Shown here piece by piece: positions 6,466-12,785 of a stretch of 13,744 nt of DNA (position 1 is its first letter; every line of letters starts with the position of its first letter). The notes beneath the pieces were generated by a model, which saw only the letters and a list, made by a program, of their open reading frames with translations, did not search any database and had not been told where the DNA came from. The stretch lies in NCBI GenBank assembly GCA_025062175.1, contig JANXAX010000034.1, positions 1 through 13,744 of the forward strand. Direction: 5' to 3'. The translations under genes and the position numbers were made by a program. The DNA comes from Anaerolineae bacterium (GTDB lineage Bacteria; Chloroflexota; Anaerolineae; 4572-78; NAK82).

Positions 6466-8541
6466 ATGGCGGCGACTTATACAACTGAGCAACTGCGCAA
6501 CGTGATCCTATTGGGCCACGGAAGCTCAGGTAAAACTTCACTCTCAGAGGCGATCCTTTTCAGCGCCGGCGCGATCAATCGGATGGGCAAGGTCGAAGAT
6601 GGCACCACCGTCTCCGACTCTGACGAAGAGGAAATCCGGCGACGTATCTCGCTGAATCTGACCCTGCTTCCGTGTGAGTGGGAGAAACACAAGATCAACG
6701 TGTTAGACACGCCTGGCTACCTGGACTTTGTTGGAGAAGTGATCTGCGGTCTGCGTGTAGCCGACGCGGGTATTGTGGTGGTGGACGCTGTATCCGGTGT
6801 CGAAGTGGGCACCGAGCTGGTATGGCAGCTTGCCGACGAGCATCGGCTACCACGATTGGTGTTTGTCAACAAAATGGACCGGGAAAACGCCAGCTGGCAG
6901 CGTACGTTGGAAAACCTCCGCGCCAAGTTGAAGGGCAACTTCGTCCCGTTGCAGCTCCCCATCGGGGAGCAATCCAGTTTTGAGGGGGTGATCGACCTCG
7001 TCGAACGCACTGCCTGGGTCGGCGACAAGCCGCCTGCGGAGGTGCCAGCACAGCTCGCCGACGCCGTCGAAGAGGCGCGCACGGCGCTCATCGAGGCGGC
7101 TGCCGAAAGCGACGATGCCCTTATTGAGAAATATCTGGATAGCGGTGTGCTCAGCGATGTGGAGATCGTGCAAGGACTGCGTACCGGTATCGCTCAAGGC
7201 CGCATTATTCCGGTGCTGTGTGGCGCCGCTCTGCGCAATATCGGCACCAAAGCACTGTTACATACCATCGTGCGAGATATGCCTCAACCGGTCGCGCACG
7301 TGAAGGTCACGAACGTCGCTACCGGGGAAGAGGAAACCATCGCCGGTGATCCGAACGGGCCAGTGGTCGCTTTCGTGTTCAAAACAACGGCGGACCCCTA
7401 CGTGGGCAAGCTGACAATGTTGCGCATGTACTCGGGCACGCTCAAGTCCAACTCATACGTGGTCAACAGTCGCACCGGCACCCAGGAACGCATCGGGCAA
7501 ATTATGAGCATGCGCGGCAAGGAACAGGTGCCGTTGGACGAGTTGCCCGCTGGTGACATCGGGGTGGTCGCTAAGCTGGGCGACACGGTCACTGGCGATG
7601 CCCTTTGCGACCCAACCTATCAGGTGCGCTTCCCGCCCTTTAAGTTCCCCGAGCCGGTCTTCGCTGTAGCCCTCTCCCCCAAGACCAAGGCCGACTCGGC
7701 CAAGATGGTGCCCAGCCTCACCCGTCTAGTAGAGGAAGATCCGACGCTGCGCTGGCGCAACGAGCCAGGCACACGTCAACTCCTCCTGGAAGGCATGGGC
7801 GATGCCCACGTGGAAGCCGGCATTCGCAAATTGGAACAGAAATTTGGCCTGGGCGTCATCGCCTCGCTGCCCAAAGTGCCCTATCGCGAGACGGTCACCA
7901 AGGTGGGCAGCGCTGCCTATCGCCATAAGAAGCAAACCGGTGGCGCCGGTCAGTTCGCCGAGGTCCATATGCGGCTGGAACCGGGTGAGCGCGATTCGGG
8001 CTTCGAGTTCGGCTGGGAAGTGTTCGGCGGCGCTATCTCGTCGTCGTTCCAACCCTCGATCCAGAAAGGTATTAAGTCTGTACTGGAGTCCGGGCCGTTG
8101 GCCGGCTATCCCGTCGTGGACGTGAAAGCCATCGTCTACGACGGCAAGGAACATCCGGTCGACTCCAAAGATATTGCCTTCCAAATCGCCGGCCGTGAGG
8201 CGTTCAAGGAGGCGTTCAAGCAATCTGGCCCGGTATTGCTGGAGCCGATCATGGAGGTCACCATCGTCGTGCCTGAGGAGTTCATGGGGGACGTGATGGG
8301 CGACCTGTCGACGCGGCGCGGTCGAGTGCAGGGCACCGATCAGGAACGTGGCAACGCCATCATCCGCGCCGAGGTGCCGCTGGCTGAGATTCAACGCTAC
8401 GCCACCGATTTGCGCTCGATGACCCAGGGACGCGGCATCTTCACCATGAAGTTCTCTCGATATGAGCAGGTGCCGGCGCATCTGCAGGCCGAGATCATCG
8501 CCCAAGCAGAGAAGGAGCGCAAAGAAAAAGAGGAAGAATAA
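6466..8541 (+). CDS. Elongation factor G-like translation GTPase (EF-G-2 type)
   Basis: This 691-residue protein has the full five-domain length of EF-G. GTPase motifs are G1 GHGSSGKT (17-24), G3 DTPGY (81-85) and G4 NKMD (135-138). Domain IV begins around VPYRETVTKVG and has QTGGAGQF in place of the usual QTGGRGQY; the domain V-like end SMTQGRGIFTMKFSRYEQVP is typical. G1 starts with GHG instead of the AHIDAGKT of canonical FusA, and switch I reads RRISL where FusA has RGITI. These match the second EF-G class (Thermus EF-G-2-like), whose role is less clear than that of the main translocase. The C-terminus ends in a charged KERKEKEEE tail. ATG 6466 was preferred over TTG 6463 on Shine-Dalgarno spacing. 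It stands alone with its own promoter, away from rpsL/rpsG/tuf. A tetracycline-resistance protein is unlikely given the G1 motif and length. Confidence 0.93.
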   Translation: MAATYTTEQLRNVILLGHGSSGKTSLSEAILFSAGAINRMGKVEDGTTVSDSDEEEIRRRISLNLTLLPCEWEKHKINVLDTPGYLDFVGEVICGLRVADAGIVVVDAVSGVEVGTELVWQLADEHRLPRLVFVNKMDRENASWQRTLENLRAKLKGNFVPLQLPIGEQSSFEGVIDLVERTAWVGDKPPAEVPAQLADAVEEARTALIEAAAESDDALIEKYLDSGVLSDVEIVQGLRTGIAQGRIIPVLCGAALRNIGTKALLHTIVRDMPQPVAHVKVTNVATGEEETIAGDPNGPVVAFVFKTTADPYVGKLTMLRMYSGTLKSNSYVVNSRTGTQERIGQIMSMRGKEQVPLDELPAGDIGVVAKLGDTVTGDALCDPTYQVRFPPFKFPEPVFAVALSPKTKADSAKMVPSLTRLVEEDPTLRWRNEPGTRQLLLEGMGDAHVEAGIRKLEQKFGLGVIASLPKVPYRETVTKVGSAAYRHKKQTGGAGQFAEVHMRLEPGERDSGFEFGWEVFGGAISSSFQPSIQKGIKSVLESGPLAGYPVVDVKAIVYDGKEHPVDSKDIAFQIAGREAFKEAFKQSGPVLLEPIMEVTIVVPEEFMGDVMGDLSTRRGRVQGTDQERGNAIIRAEVPLAEIQRYATDLRSMTQGRGIFTMKFSRYEQVPAHLQAEIIAQAEKERKEKEEE

Positions 8542-8570
8542 CCGCGTCACATCCCCTGACGGCGGACGTC

Positions 8571-8610
8571 AAAAACACAACCGGGGCAACCATCGCGGTT
8601 GCCCCGGTTG
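8571..8610 (-). terminator. Rho-independent terminator of the LolA-like gene
   Basis: CAACCGGGGCAACC (8578-8591) and GGTTGCCCCGGTTG (8597-8610) form a perfect 14-bp stem with a 5-nt loop. On the - strand it begins 21 nt after the stop of the LolA-like gene and is followed by TGTTTTTG, a T-tract at 8571-8575. The + strand side lacks a T-tract, so it serves the - strand gene best, though the stem may also stop transcripts of the convergent EF-G-like gene. Confidence 0.85.
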
Positions 8611-8631
8611 ATGTGTCGGATACAGCTGGAT

Positions 8632-9780
8632 CTACTCGGATTGGATTGAGACCATCACGTTGGTGCCTTTTTCCTCCTTGCTGATCATCACCGACGCCGT
8701 GTCTTTGCCCTTGGTGAAAGTCAGCGACACCCAATCTTCAAACGTGGTCTTGCCGTGCTCTGCCAACTTCCACCCCTGCTTGGGCATCTCAGTTTCGTAG
8801 AACTTGGTCACTTCATCGACGCTGAGCGCCGTCTTGTACGAGACCATGCCAGGCATTGAGAAGTCAATCTTGGCATCCGCGGTCATAGGAATGTCCTCGC
8901 GCGCGCCTCGCTGCGCGAGCGCCTCGGCCGGTGGTTCGATCGTGATGGGTTGGTTGACGTCGAAGACCTTATAGGTCATGTTGATAGAACCCTTGTCGAA
9001 CATAGGGTTCTCTTCTCCCTCGCTGGTAACGATGTCGGCGACCAAGGAGAAGTTCACGATATAATCCCCTTCGACGGCGAGACACATCTCCCCGCTGGCA
9101 CGGTTTACTTTCCCCAGACCTTCAGTTTGAGGGATCTCCTTCTCGGTAAAGGTATAGTTGTAGCACTTTACATTGTTGATGGTTTGCTCAGATGCTCCAC
9201 CTTTCGCCTTTATGTTAGTGTCCAGGCCCGGCAACAAGAAGGCAGGTGTCATTTGCATAAACTCGGCCGAGCTCATATCGTGAGCGGGTATTTGCATCCA
9301 CGATTCGGTCCCGCTCTGATACATCCATCCCGTGTCTCCCACCTGAACATATGAGATCTTGGTGACCTTTTCCGGGTCCATACCCTCCAAGCCGATGCTC
9401 TCCATATGCAATTCGTAGGCGGGTGGTTGGCGCACGAAAGCGAGCTTGAGATTGAAAAAGCCCTCCACCTGCTTGTCGACCTTCGTGCCGCCCTCTTGTT
9501 CGAAGGCTTTCGTGCCATTCCACGAAAGTGCCATCTCACTGCGGAAGCTGTCCAGGGTTTGCAGGCCGCTAGGTAATACTTTCTCCGGCGCTCCCGGCTC
9601 TTCCATTTCTTCCAGTTCGCCTATTTCCTCAGTAGGTTGAGGCGTGGCCTGCGGCAAAACCTCACCCGCTGGTGAGAGGCGTGCCACCGACTGTGTCGGC
9701 TCTGAAGGGGGCAGCGTCCAGGCCAGTCCCAACATTGCCAACACCACAATCCCGACCGTCATCAAGCGCTTGGTTTGCAT
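8632..9780 (-). CDS. Exported LolA/LppX-fold protein with extra C-terminal domain
   Basis: This 382-residue protein is counted from ATG 9780, which has AAGGAG 7 nt upstream; a longer in-frame version to 9819 lacks this signal. Residues 1-22 form a signal peptide or anchor (MQTKRLMTVGIVVLAMLGLA) without a lipobox cysteine. A Pro/Glu-rich linker (about 24-70) follows, then a domain at about 70-285 with the pattern of LolA / LppX-LprG-fold proteins: long strands, VQVGDTGWMYQSG, and a pair of cysteines (VKCYNY and GEMCLA) that could form a disulfide. A separate C-terminal domain (about 295-382) contains SYKTALSVDEVTKFYETEMPK followed by GW and a tail of short strands. Relatives bind lipids or act at the cell surface; no ligand can be assigned. 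It has its own predicted promoter and terminator, so it is monocistronic. Confidence 0.75.
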   Translation of the reverse strand: MQTKRLMTVGIVVLAMLGLAWTLPPSEPTQSVARLSPAGEVLPQATPQPTEEIGELEEMEEPGAPEKVLPSGLQTLDSFRSEMALSWNGTKAFEQEGGTKVDKQVEGFFNLKLAFVRQPPAYELHMESIGLEGMDPEKVTKISYVQVGDTGWMYQSGTESWMQIPAHDMSSAEFMQMTPAFLLPGLDTNIKAKGGASEQTINNVKCYNYTFTEKEIPQTEGLGKVNRASGEMCLAVEGDYIVNFSLVADIVTSEGEENPMFDKGSINMTYKVFDVNQPITIEPPAEALAQRGAREDIPMTADAKIDFSMPGMVSYKTALSVDEVTKFYETEMPKQGWKLAEHGKTTFEDWVSLTFTKGKDTASVMISKEEKGTNVMVSIQSE

Positions 9781-9857
9781 AACTTTTCTCCTTTTCTTTG
9801 GGTGGGGGATTGCTCCCAAAACTTAAACCTTCTTACCCTTAACCCTTCTCCATCGTC

Positions 9858-9891
9858 CACAACCTTTGTCAGACCGGTTCAAAAGGTTGTG
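9858..9891. repeat. 10-bp inverted repeat at the predicted start of the LolA-like transcript
   Basis: CACAACCTTT (9858-9867) and AAAGGTTGTG (9882-9891) are perfect complements with a 14-nt spacer containing ACCGGT. The right arm lies at the predicted transcription start, so it is either an operator (two half-sites one helical turn or more apart) or a 5' leader hairpin. A matching half-site CAACCTTTT is seen again at 10008-10016. Confidence 0.5.
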
Positions 9892-9896
9892 TAACT

Positions 9897-9924
9897 ATGA
9901 TACCAGAGAAATCGGACCATGCAA
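9897..9924 (-). promoter_or_regulatory. Predicted extended -10 promoter of the LolA-like gene
   Basis: On the - strand: TGG then TATCAT (-10 at 9897-9902, TG at 9904-9905), with a weak -35 TTGCAT at 9919-9924 and a 16-nt spacer. The start would be near 9890, giving a leader of about 110 nt. The 13-mer TGGTATCATAGTT also occurs exactly before mnmG. Confidence 0.5.
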
Positions 9925-10044
9925 ATAAGGATGTTGAAAAACATACCAAGTTACCCAGTTTATTGGGCCATTTTTCTTCTAGAATCTAAGTGGCCGGCGG
10001 ACCTTTTCAACCTTTTCGCCGATCTCTGGTCACGGCTGGCACAC

Positions 10045-10791
10045 TCACAGAATAGAAGGCGGACACCGCAATTTGTCCATCATCGCACAGGCAGCGGCGA
10101 CATGGCGATATCCATTGTGTAGGCTGAAGTTGAGATGACCCGCCAGCAACGCATCAAATGCATAGCCGGCCAGGCGCCGCAAAGAGGCCAACGTGTCCGG
10201 TACACTGCAGTCATAGGTGTTCTGCAGGATGATCTTGCCACCGAAGAAGAGAGCATCCCCGCTGACCAGATAGCGACGCGCGTGGTCGCACACCAGATAA
10301 CACTGGTGGTCGTGGCTATGACCGGGTGTGGCAATGGCCTGGATCGTATAGCGGCCAATCTGGAGCGATTCGCCATCTTGCAGCATCCGGTCTACCGGAC
10401 ATGCACGATAGACATAGGTGGGAGGATACATCCCAGCTGCCTTGGCCTGGGGCAGGCAGACCGCCAGCTCATCGCCTGTGCTCAGGATGCGCGCTGTCGC
10501 CGCCGAGGCGTAGATCGTGAGCCCGGGAAGGCGTTCGCGCAGGTGCGCCGCACCCCCAGCGTGGTCGGAATGGGCATGGGTGAGAAAGAGATGGGCGATG
10601 TGCTGCGGCACCAGCCCGTCCTGGCGGCATATCTCCAGGATGCGCTCAATCCCTAGTCCGGTGCCGCTGTCGAAGACGATGTAGCCCGCTTCTCCGGCAT
10701 CGAAAAGATAGACATTGCAATCATAGGGGTCACTCAGGTCAAAGCCGAATGCGCCACTGCCGATGCAATACAAATGGGATTCAATGCGCAT
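10045..10791 (-). CDS. MBL-fold metallo-hydrolase (glyoxalase II-like)
   Basis: This 248-residue protein has the metallo-beta-lactamase fold signature THAHSDHAGG (71-80), giving ligands H72, H74, D76 and H77. Further ligands are H158 in TPGHSHDH, D179 in SGDALFF and H219 in AGHL. All metal ligands for a binuclear site are present. Length and motif order fit hydroxyacylglutathione-hydrolase-like enzymes, but the family is broad and neither substrate nor pathway can be read. It is cytoplasmic. It follows the glycoside-hydrolase-like gene by 25 nt with GGAGG/AGAAGG before the ATG, so the two share a transcript. The 140 nt behind its stop show only short weak hairpins and no convincing terminator. 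Confidence 0.88.
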   Translation of the reverse strand: MRIESHLYCIGSGAFGFDLSDPYDCNVYLFDAGEAGYIVFDSGTGLGIERILEICRQDGLVPQHIAHLFLTHAHSDHAGGAAHLRERLPGLTIYASAATARILSTGDELAVCLPQAKAAGMYPPTYVYRACPVDRMLQDGESLQIGRYTIQAIATPGHSHDHQCYLVCDHARRYLVSGDALFFGGKIILQNTYDCSVPDTLASLRRLAGYAFDALLAGHLNFSLHNGYRHVAAACAMMDKLRCPPSIL

Positions 10792-10816
10792 AGAGCCTTC
10801 TTCCTCCCATCAGAGG

Positions 10817-12514
10817 TCATCCGTCCGGAAGCATCGCCAACTTCTGGAACAGGCGGTTCTGCAACCACACCCAACGCCGATACGCTTCACCCGACTGGGC
10901 GGCGGCGATCTCCCGCGCCTCGCCGATGGCTTGCTGGAGTGCGCGGCGCTCCGGTGGCACGCGCAACCAAGTTAGATAGCGCTCCGCCTCGGCAACGCCG
11001 CCCAGCAGCGGCGCCAGGTCTTCAGCAATAAAGCGTTCCCAGGTGAGATCAGCGCAATAGCCGAAGCGGGCGAACGCGAGGTAGTTGATCTCGTTCACAG
11101 TGCTGAAGGCGCTCACCTCGCCGAAGATGGTGGCACCCTGCATGCCGGTGCGCACCATCAGCTGCATCATCTCGGCAAAGCGGTCGGCCACCAGTTCATA
11201 GCGTTCATGGTTCCACTGCGACCCCATATGGGTGCGCAGAATGTTATGCGGGTGCGGCAGGCGAGCCACGTGTTCGCGCGTCAGCTGCGCTTTCACTTTG
11301 GGCCAATAGGAACGGTTGATGCAGAATTGATAGATGGCATCTCCTGGCAGCGCGGCCAGTGGGGCCAGTCGTTCCAGGTCCAGGATGTTATCCCAGTATG
11401 CCTCGCACACCAGCCAGAGGTCGTTGCGGGCGCGCCGCGCGGCGGCAAACAGACGCGGATAGAGCAGCGCCATATCGCGGTGTGACCAAGTGGCATCAGC
11501 CTCGCGACGCGCGCGACACTCTGGACATACACATACCCCATAATCGCCCGTCTCAAAGTTGATGCCACCGATCTCGAAGGTCTCCGCCAACCACTGGATC
11601 GCCTCCTCGTGATAACGCGCATTCTCCGGCTTAGAAGGGCAGGCGGCGTCCGTGTAATGAGTCTCAGGAAACCAGAGCTCCGGAAGGTCAGGCAGGTGAA
11701 ATGCCGGCGGCTTGTCGAACACAGCGCGCAGCTCGGGGTGACGACGCAGCCAGTGGGTGAGATTGTAGGGATGATCCCCTTCCCAATAGATGCCGCCGTA
11801 GGCATTGATACCGACGCCCGGGAGGATGCGCACACCGCGTTCAGCGGCATAGCGACACAGCTCTTGAGCCGCTTCAACCCCGCCGTGATTGTCCCGCAAG
11901 AAACCATAGATAGTGACACCGTTGATGCGGTGGCGGCTCATAAAGTCGACCAGACGACGATAGTCCTCCAGGAAACCCTCGCGTGGCTTGGAATAATAAT
12001 TCAGCGCGCCGATCTCCTGGATGCCCACCTGTTCCAAATACCAATTGGTGCTATGATCCCACGTCCAAAACAGGCGGTAAGGCAGAGCCGGCACCTGCAA
12101 CGTGTCCAGATGGGGCACCGCTAGCACATCGTCATATTGCTTCAAGTGGCGTGTGCCCAACTCGTGGACGGCATAGATCAGGCCGGGACGTCCGCCGCCA
12201 GCGATGAGCAGCAGTGGCCATCCGCGCCACACATCACTGCACAGCATAAAGCCATCCTCGGTCAGCGAGCTCCAGGGAATCGGTCGGGTCAGCGCATCGG
12301 GCAACGGGCTGTTCGGTTCGCTCAGCACGATCAGCCAGTCAACCTGCTCGGGTGGCAGCTCGGTGAGCGCCGAGAGTTTCACCAGTTCCGCTGTGCGTCC
12401 GGCCAGATAGTGGCGCAGCTGACATATAGCATGGGCCTGGTGGTCGATGTCGGCTGCCACTAGGATCCGCGCGCGGGAGGGCAAATGTAGATAGGAGGCG
12501 TTCAAAGGTATCAA
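10817..12514 (-). CDS. Glycoside-hydrolase-like protein (GH20/GH67-type N-terminal domain plus TIM barrel)
   Basis: This protein has about 565 residues. The N-terminal part ends in LLIAGGGRPGLIYAVHELGT, the hallmark of the small alpha/beta domain preceding the barrel in GH20, GH67 and GH84-type enzymes. A barrel-like part follows: YRRLVDFMSRHRINGVTIYG, AAERGVRILPGVG, and GGINFETGDYGVCVCPEC with a C-x-C-x-x-C cluster near two thirds of the length. That cluster is known from uncharacterised carbohydrate-active proteins (DUF4838-like). Candidate acids are E330 and D333 (numbered from the upstream ATG 12541), but no catalytic pair is certain. There is no signal peptide, so action inside the cell is likely. 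The start is TTG 12514, which has AGGAG 7 nt upstream; ATG 12541 (574 residues) has none. It is the first gene of a pair with the MBL hydrolase. The carbohydrate substrate is unknown. Confidence 0.72.
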   Translation of the reverse strand: MIPLNASYLHLPSRARILVAADIDHQAHAICQLRHYLAGRTAELVKLSALTELPPEQVDWLIVLSEPNSPLPDALTRPIPWSSLTEDGFMLCSDVWRGWPLLLIAGGGRPGLIYAVHELGTRHLKQYDDVLAVPHLDTLQVPALPYRLFWTWDHSTNWYLEQVGIQEIGALNYYSKPREGFLEDYRRLVDFMSRHRINGVTIYGFLRDNHGGVEAAQELCRYAAERGVRILPGVGINAYGGIYWEGDHPYNLTHWLRRHPELRAVFDKPPAFHLPDLPELWFPETHYTDAACPSKPENARYHEEAIQWLAETFEIGGINFETGDYGVCVCPECRARREADATWSHRDMALLYPRLFAAARRARNDLWLVCEAYWDNILDLERLAPLAALPGDAIYQFCINRSYWPKVKAQLTREHVARLPHPHNILRTHMGSQWNHERYELVADRFAEMMQLMVRTGMQGATIFGEVSAFSTVNEINYLAFARFGYCADLTWERFIAEDLAPLLGGVAEAERYLTWLRVPPERRALQQAIGEAREIAAAQSGEAYRRWVWLQNRLFQKLAMLPDG

Positions 12515-12521
12515 GGTCTCA

Positions 12522-12526
12522 CTCCT
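12522..12526 (-). promoter_or_regulatory. Shine-Dalgarno deciding the glycoside-hydrolase-like start
   Basis: AGGAG on the - strand lies 7 nt before TTG 12514 and inside the reading frame that would begin at ATG 12541. The ATG has only CCGGGTGCCGG in front of it, so TTG is favoured. Confidence 0.6.
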
Positions 12527-12561
12527 CTCTCGAAGGATCATCCGGCACCCGGGCCGATAGT

Positions 12562-12590
12562 AAAGTAATCACGTTGTGGTTAGGGGTCAA
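12562..12590 (-). promoter_or_regulatory. Possible promoter of the glycoside-hydrolase-like/MBL pair
   Basis: On the - strand: -35 TTGACC (12585-12590), 17-nt spacer, -10 TACTTT (12562-12567). The -35 is good and the -10 weak. The start near 12555 leaves a leader of about 40 nt to TTG 12514. Confidence 0.4.
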
Positions 12591-12664
12591 ATGCATAGGG
12601 TGTGGGCGTCGAAGGGGCTGCGGACGTGCACCCACACCTACTTGGCCCGAGTGCCAACGTGATT
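12567..12664. repeat. Nested inverted repeats in the divergent intergenic region
   Basis: Outer arms AATCACGTTG (12567-12576) and CAACGTGATT (12655-12664) are perfect 10-bp complements 78 nt apart. Inside them GGTGTGGG (12599-12606) and CCCACACC (12631-12638) form a second 8-bp pair with a 24-nt loop. The outer left arm touches the -10 of the glycoside-hydrolase-like gene. It could be paired operator sites, a foldable RNA, or a short palindromic insertion; no coding potential is seen. Confidence 0.45.
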
Positions 12665-12744
12665 GTCTAACCTTCTCCGTGCACGATCTGGTAATGGCCT
12701 CCCGGCGCACTTACCCCCAGTATTACCACCCGGTGTGACAATTG

Positions 12745-12753
12745 TGGTATCAT
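12745..12753 (+). promoter_or_regulatory. Extended -10 promoter of mnmG
   Basis: TGG followed by TATCAT (12748-12753) is an extended -10 without a recognisable -35. The predicted start is near 12760, leaving the Shine-Dalgarno AGGAG (12771-12775) in the leader. A second possibility is TTGTGG (12742-12747), 16 nt, TATGAT (12764-12769), but its start point would fall at or inside the Shine-Dalgarno. Confidence 0.45.
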
Positions 12754-12785
12754 AGTTTGTAGCTATGATAAGGAGTATACTTAGG

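Noticed and set aside
6466..8541. Tetracycline-resistance ribosomal protection protein
   Set aside because: Length near 690, the GHGSSGKT G1 motif and the domain IV sequence fit EF-G-2; Tet(M)-type proteins are about 640 residues with an AHVDAGKT G1.
7726..8550. 274-codon open frame on the - strand inside the EF-G-like gene
   Set aside because: It is antisense to conserved EF-G domains III-V, rich in Arg/His/Leu, and without domain motifs; a shadow ORF.
9906..10044. Terminator behind the MBL-fold gene
   Set aside because: Only 4-5 bp hairpins (around CCCA...TGGG and ATGTT...AACAT) are present and none has a good stem plus T-tract on the - strand.
11293..11919. 208-codon - strand frame within the glycoside-hydrolase-like gene
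   Set aside because: It is an alternate frame of the same strand with biased composition, no ribosome binding site and no conserved motif.
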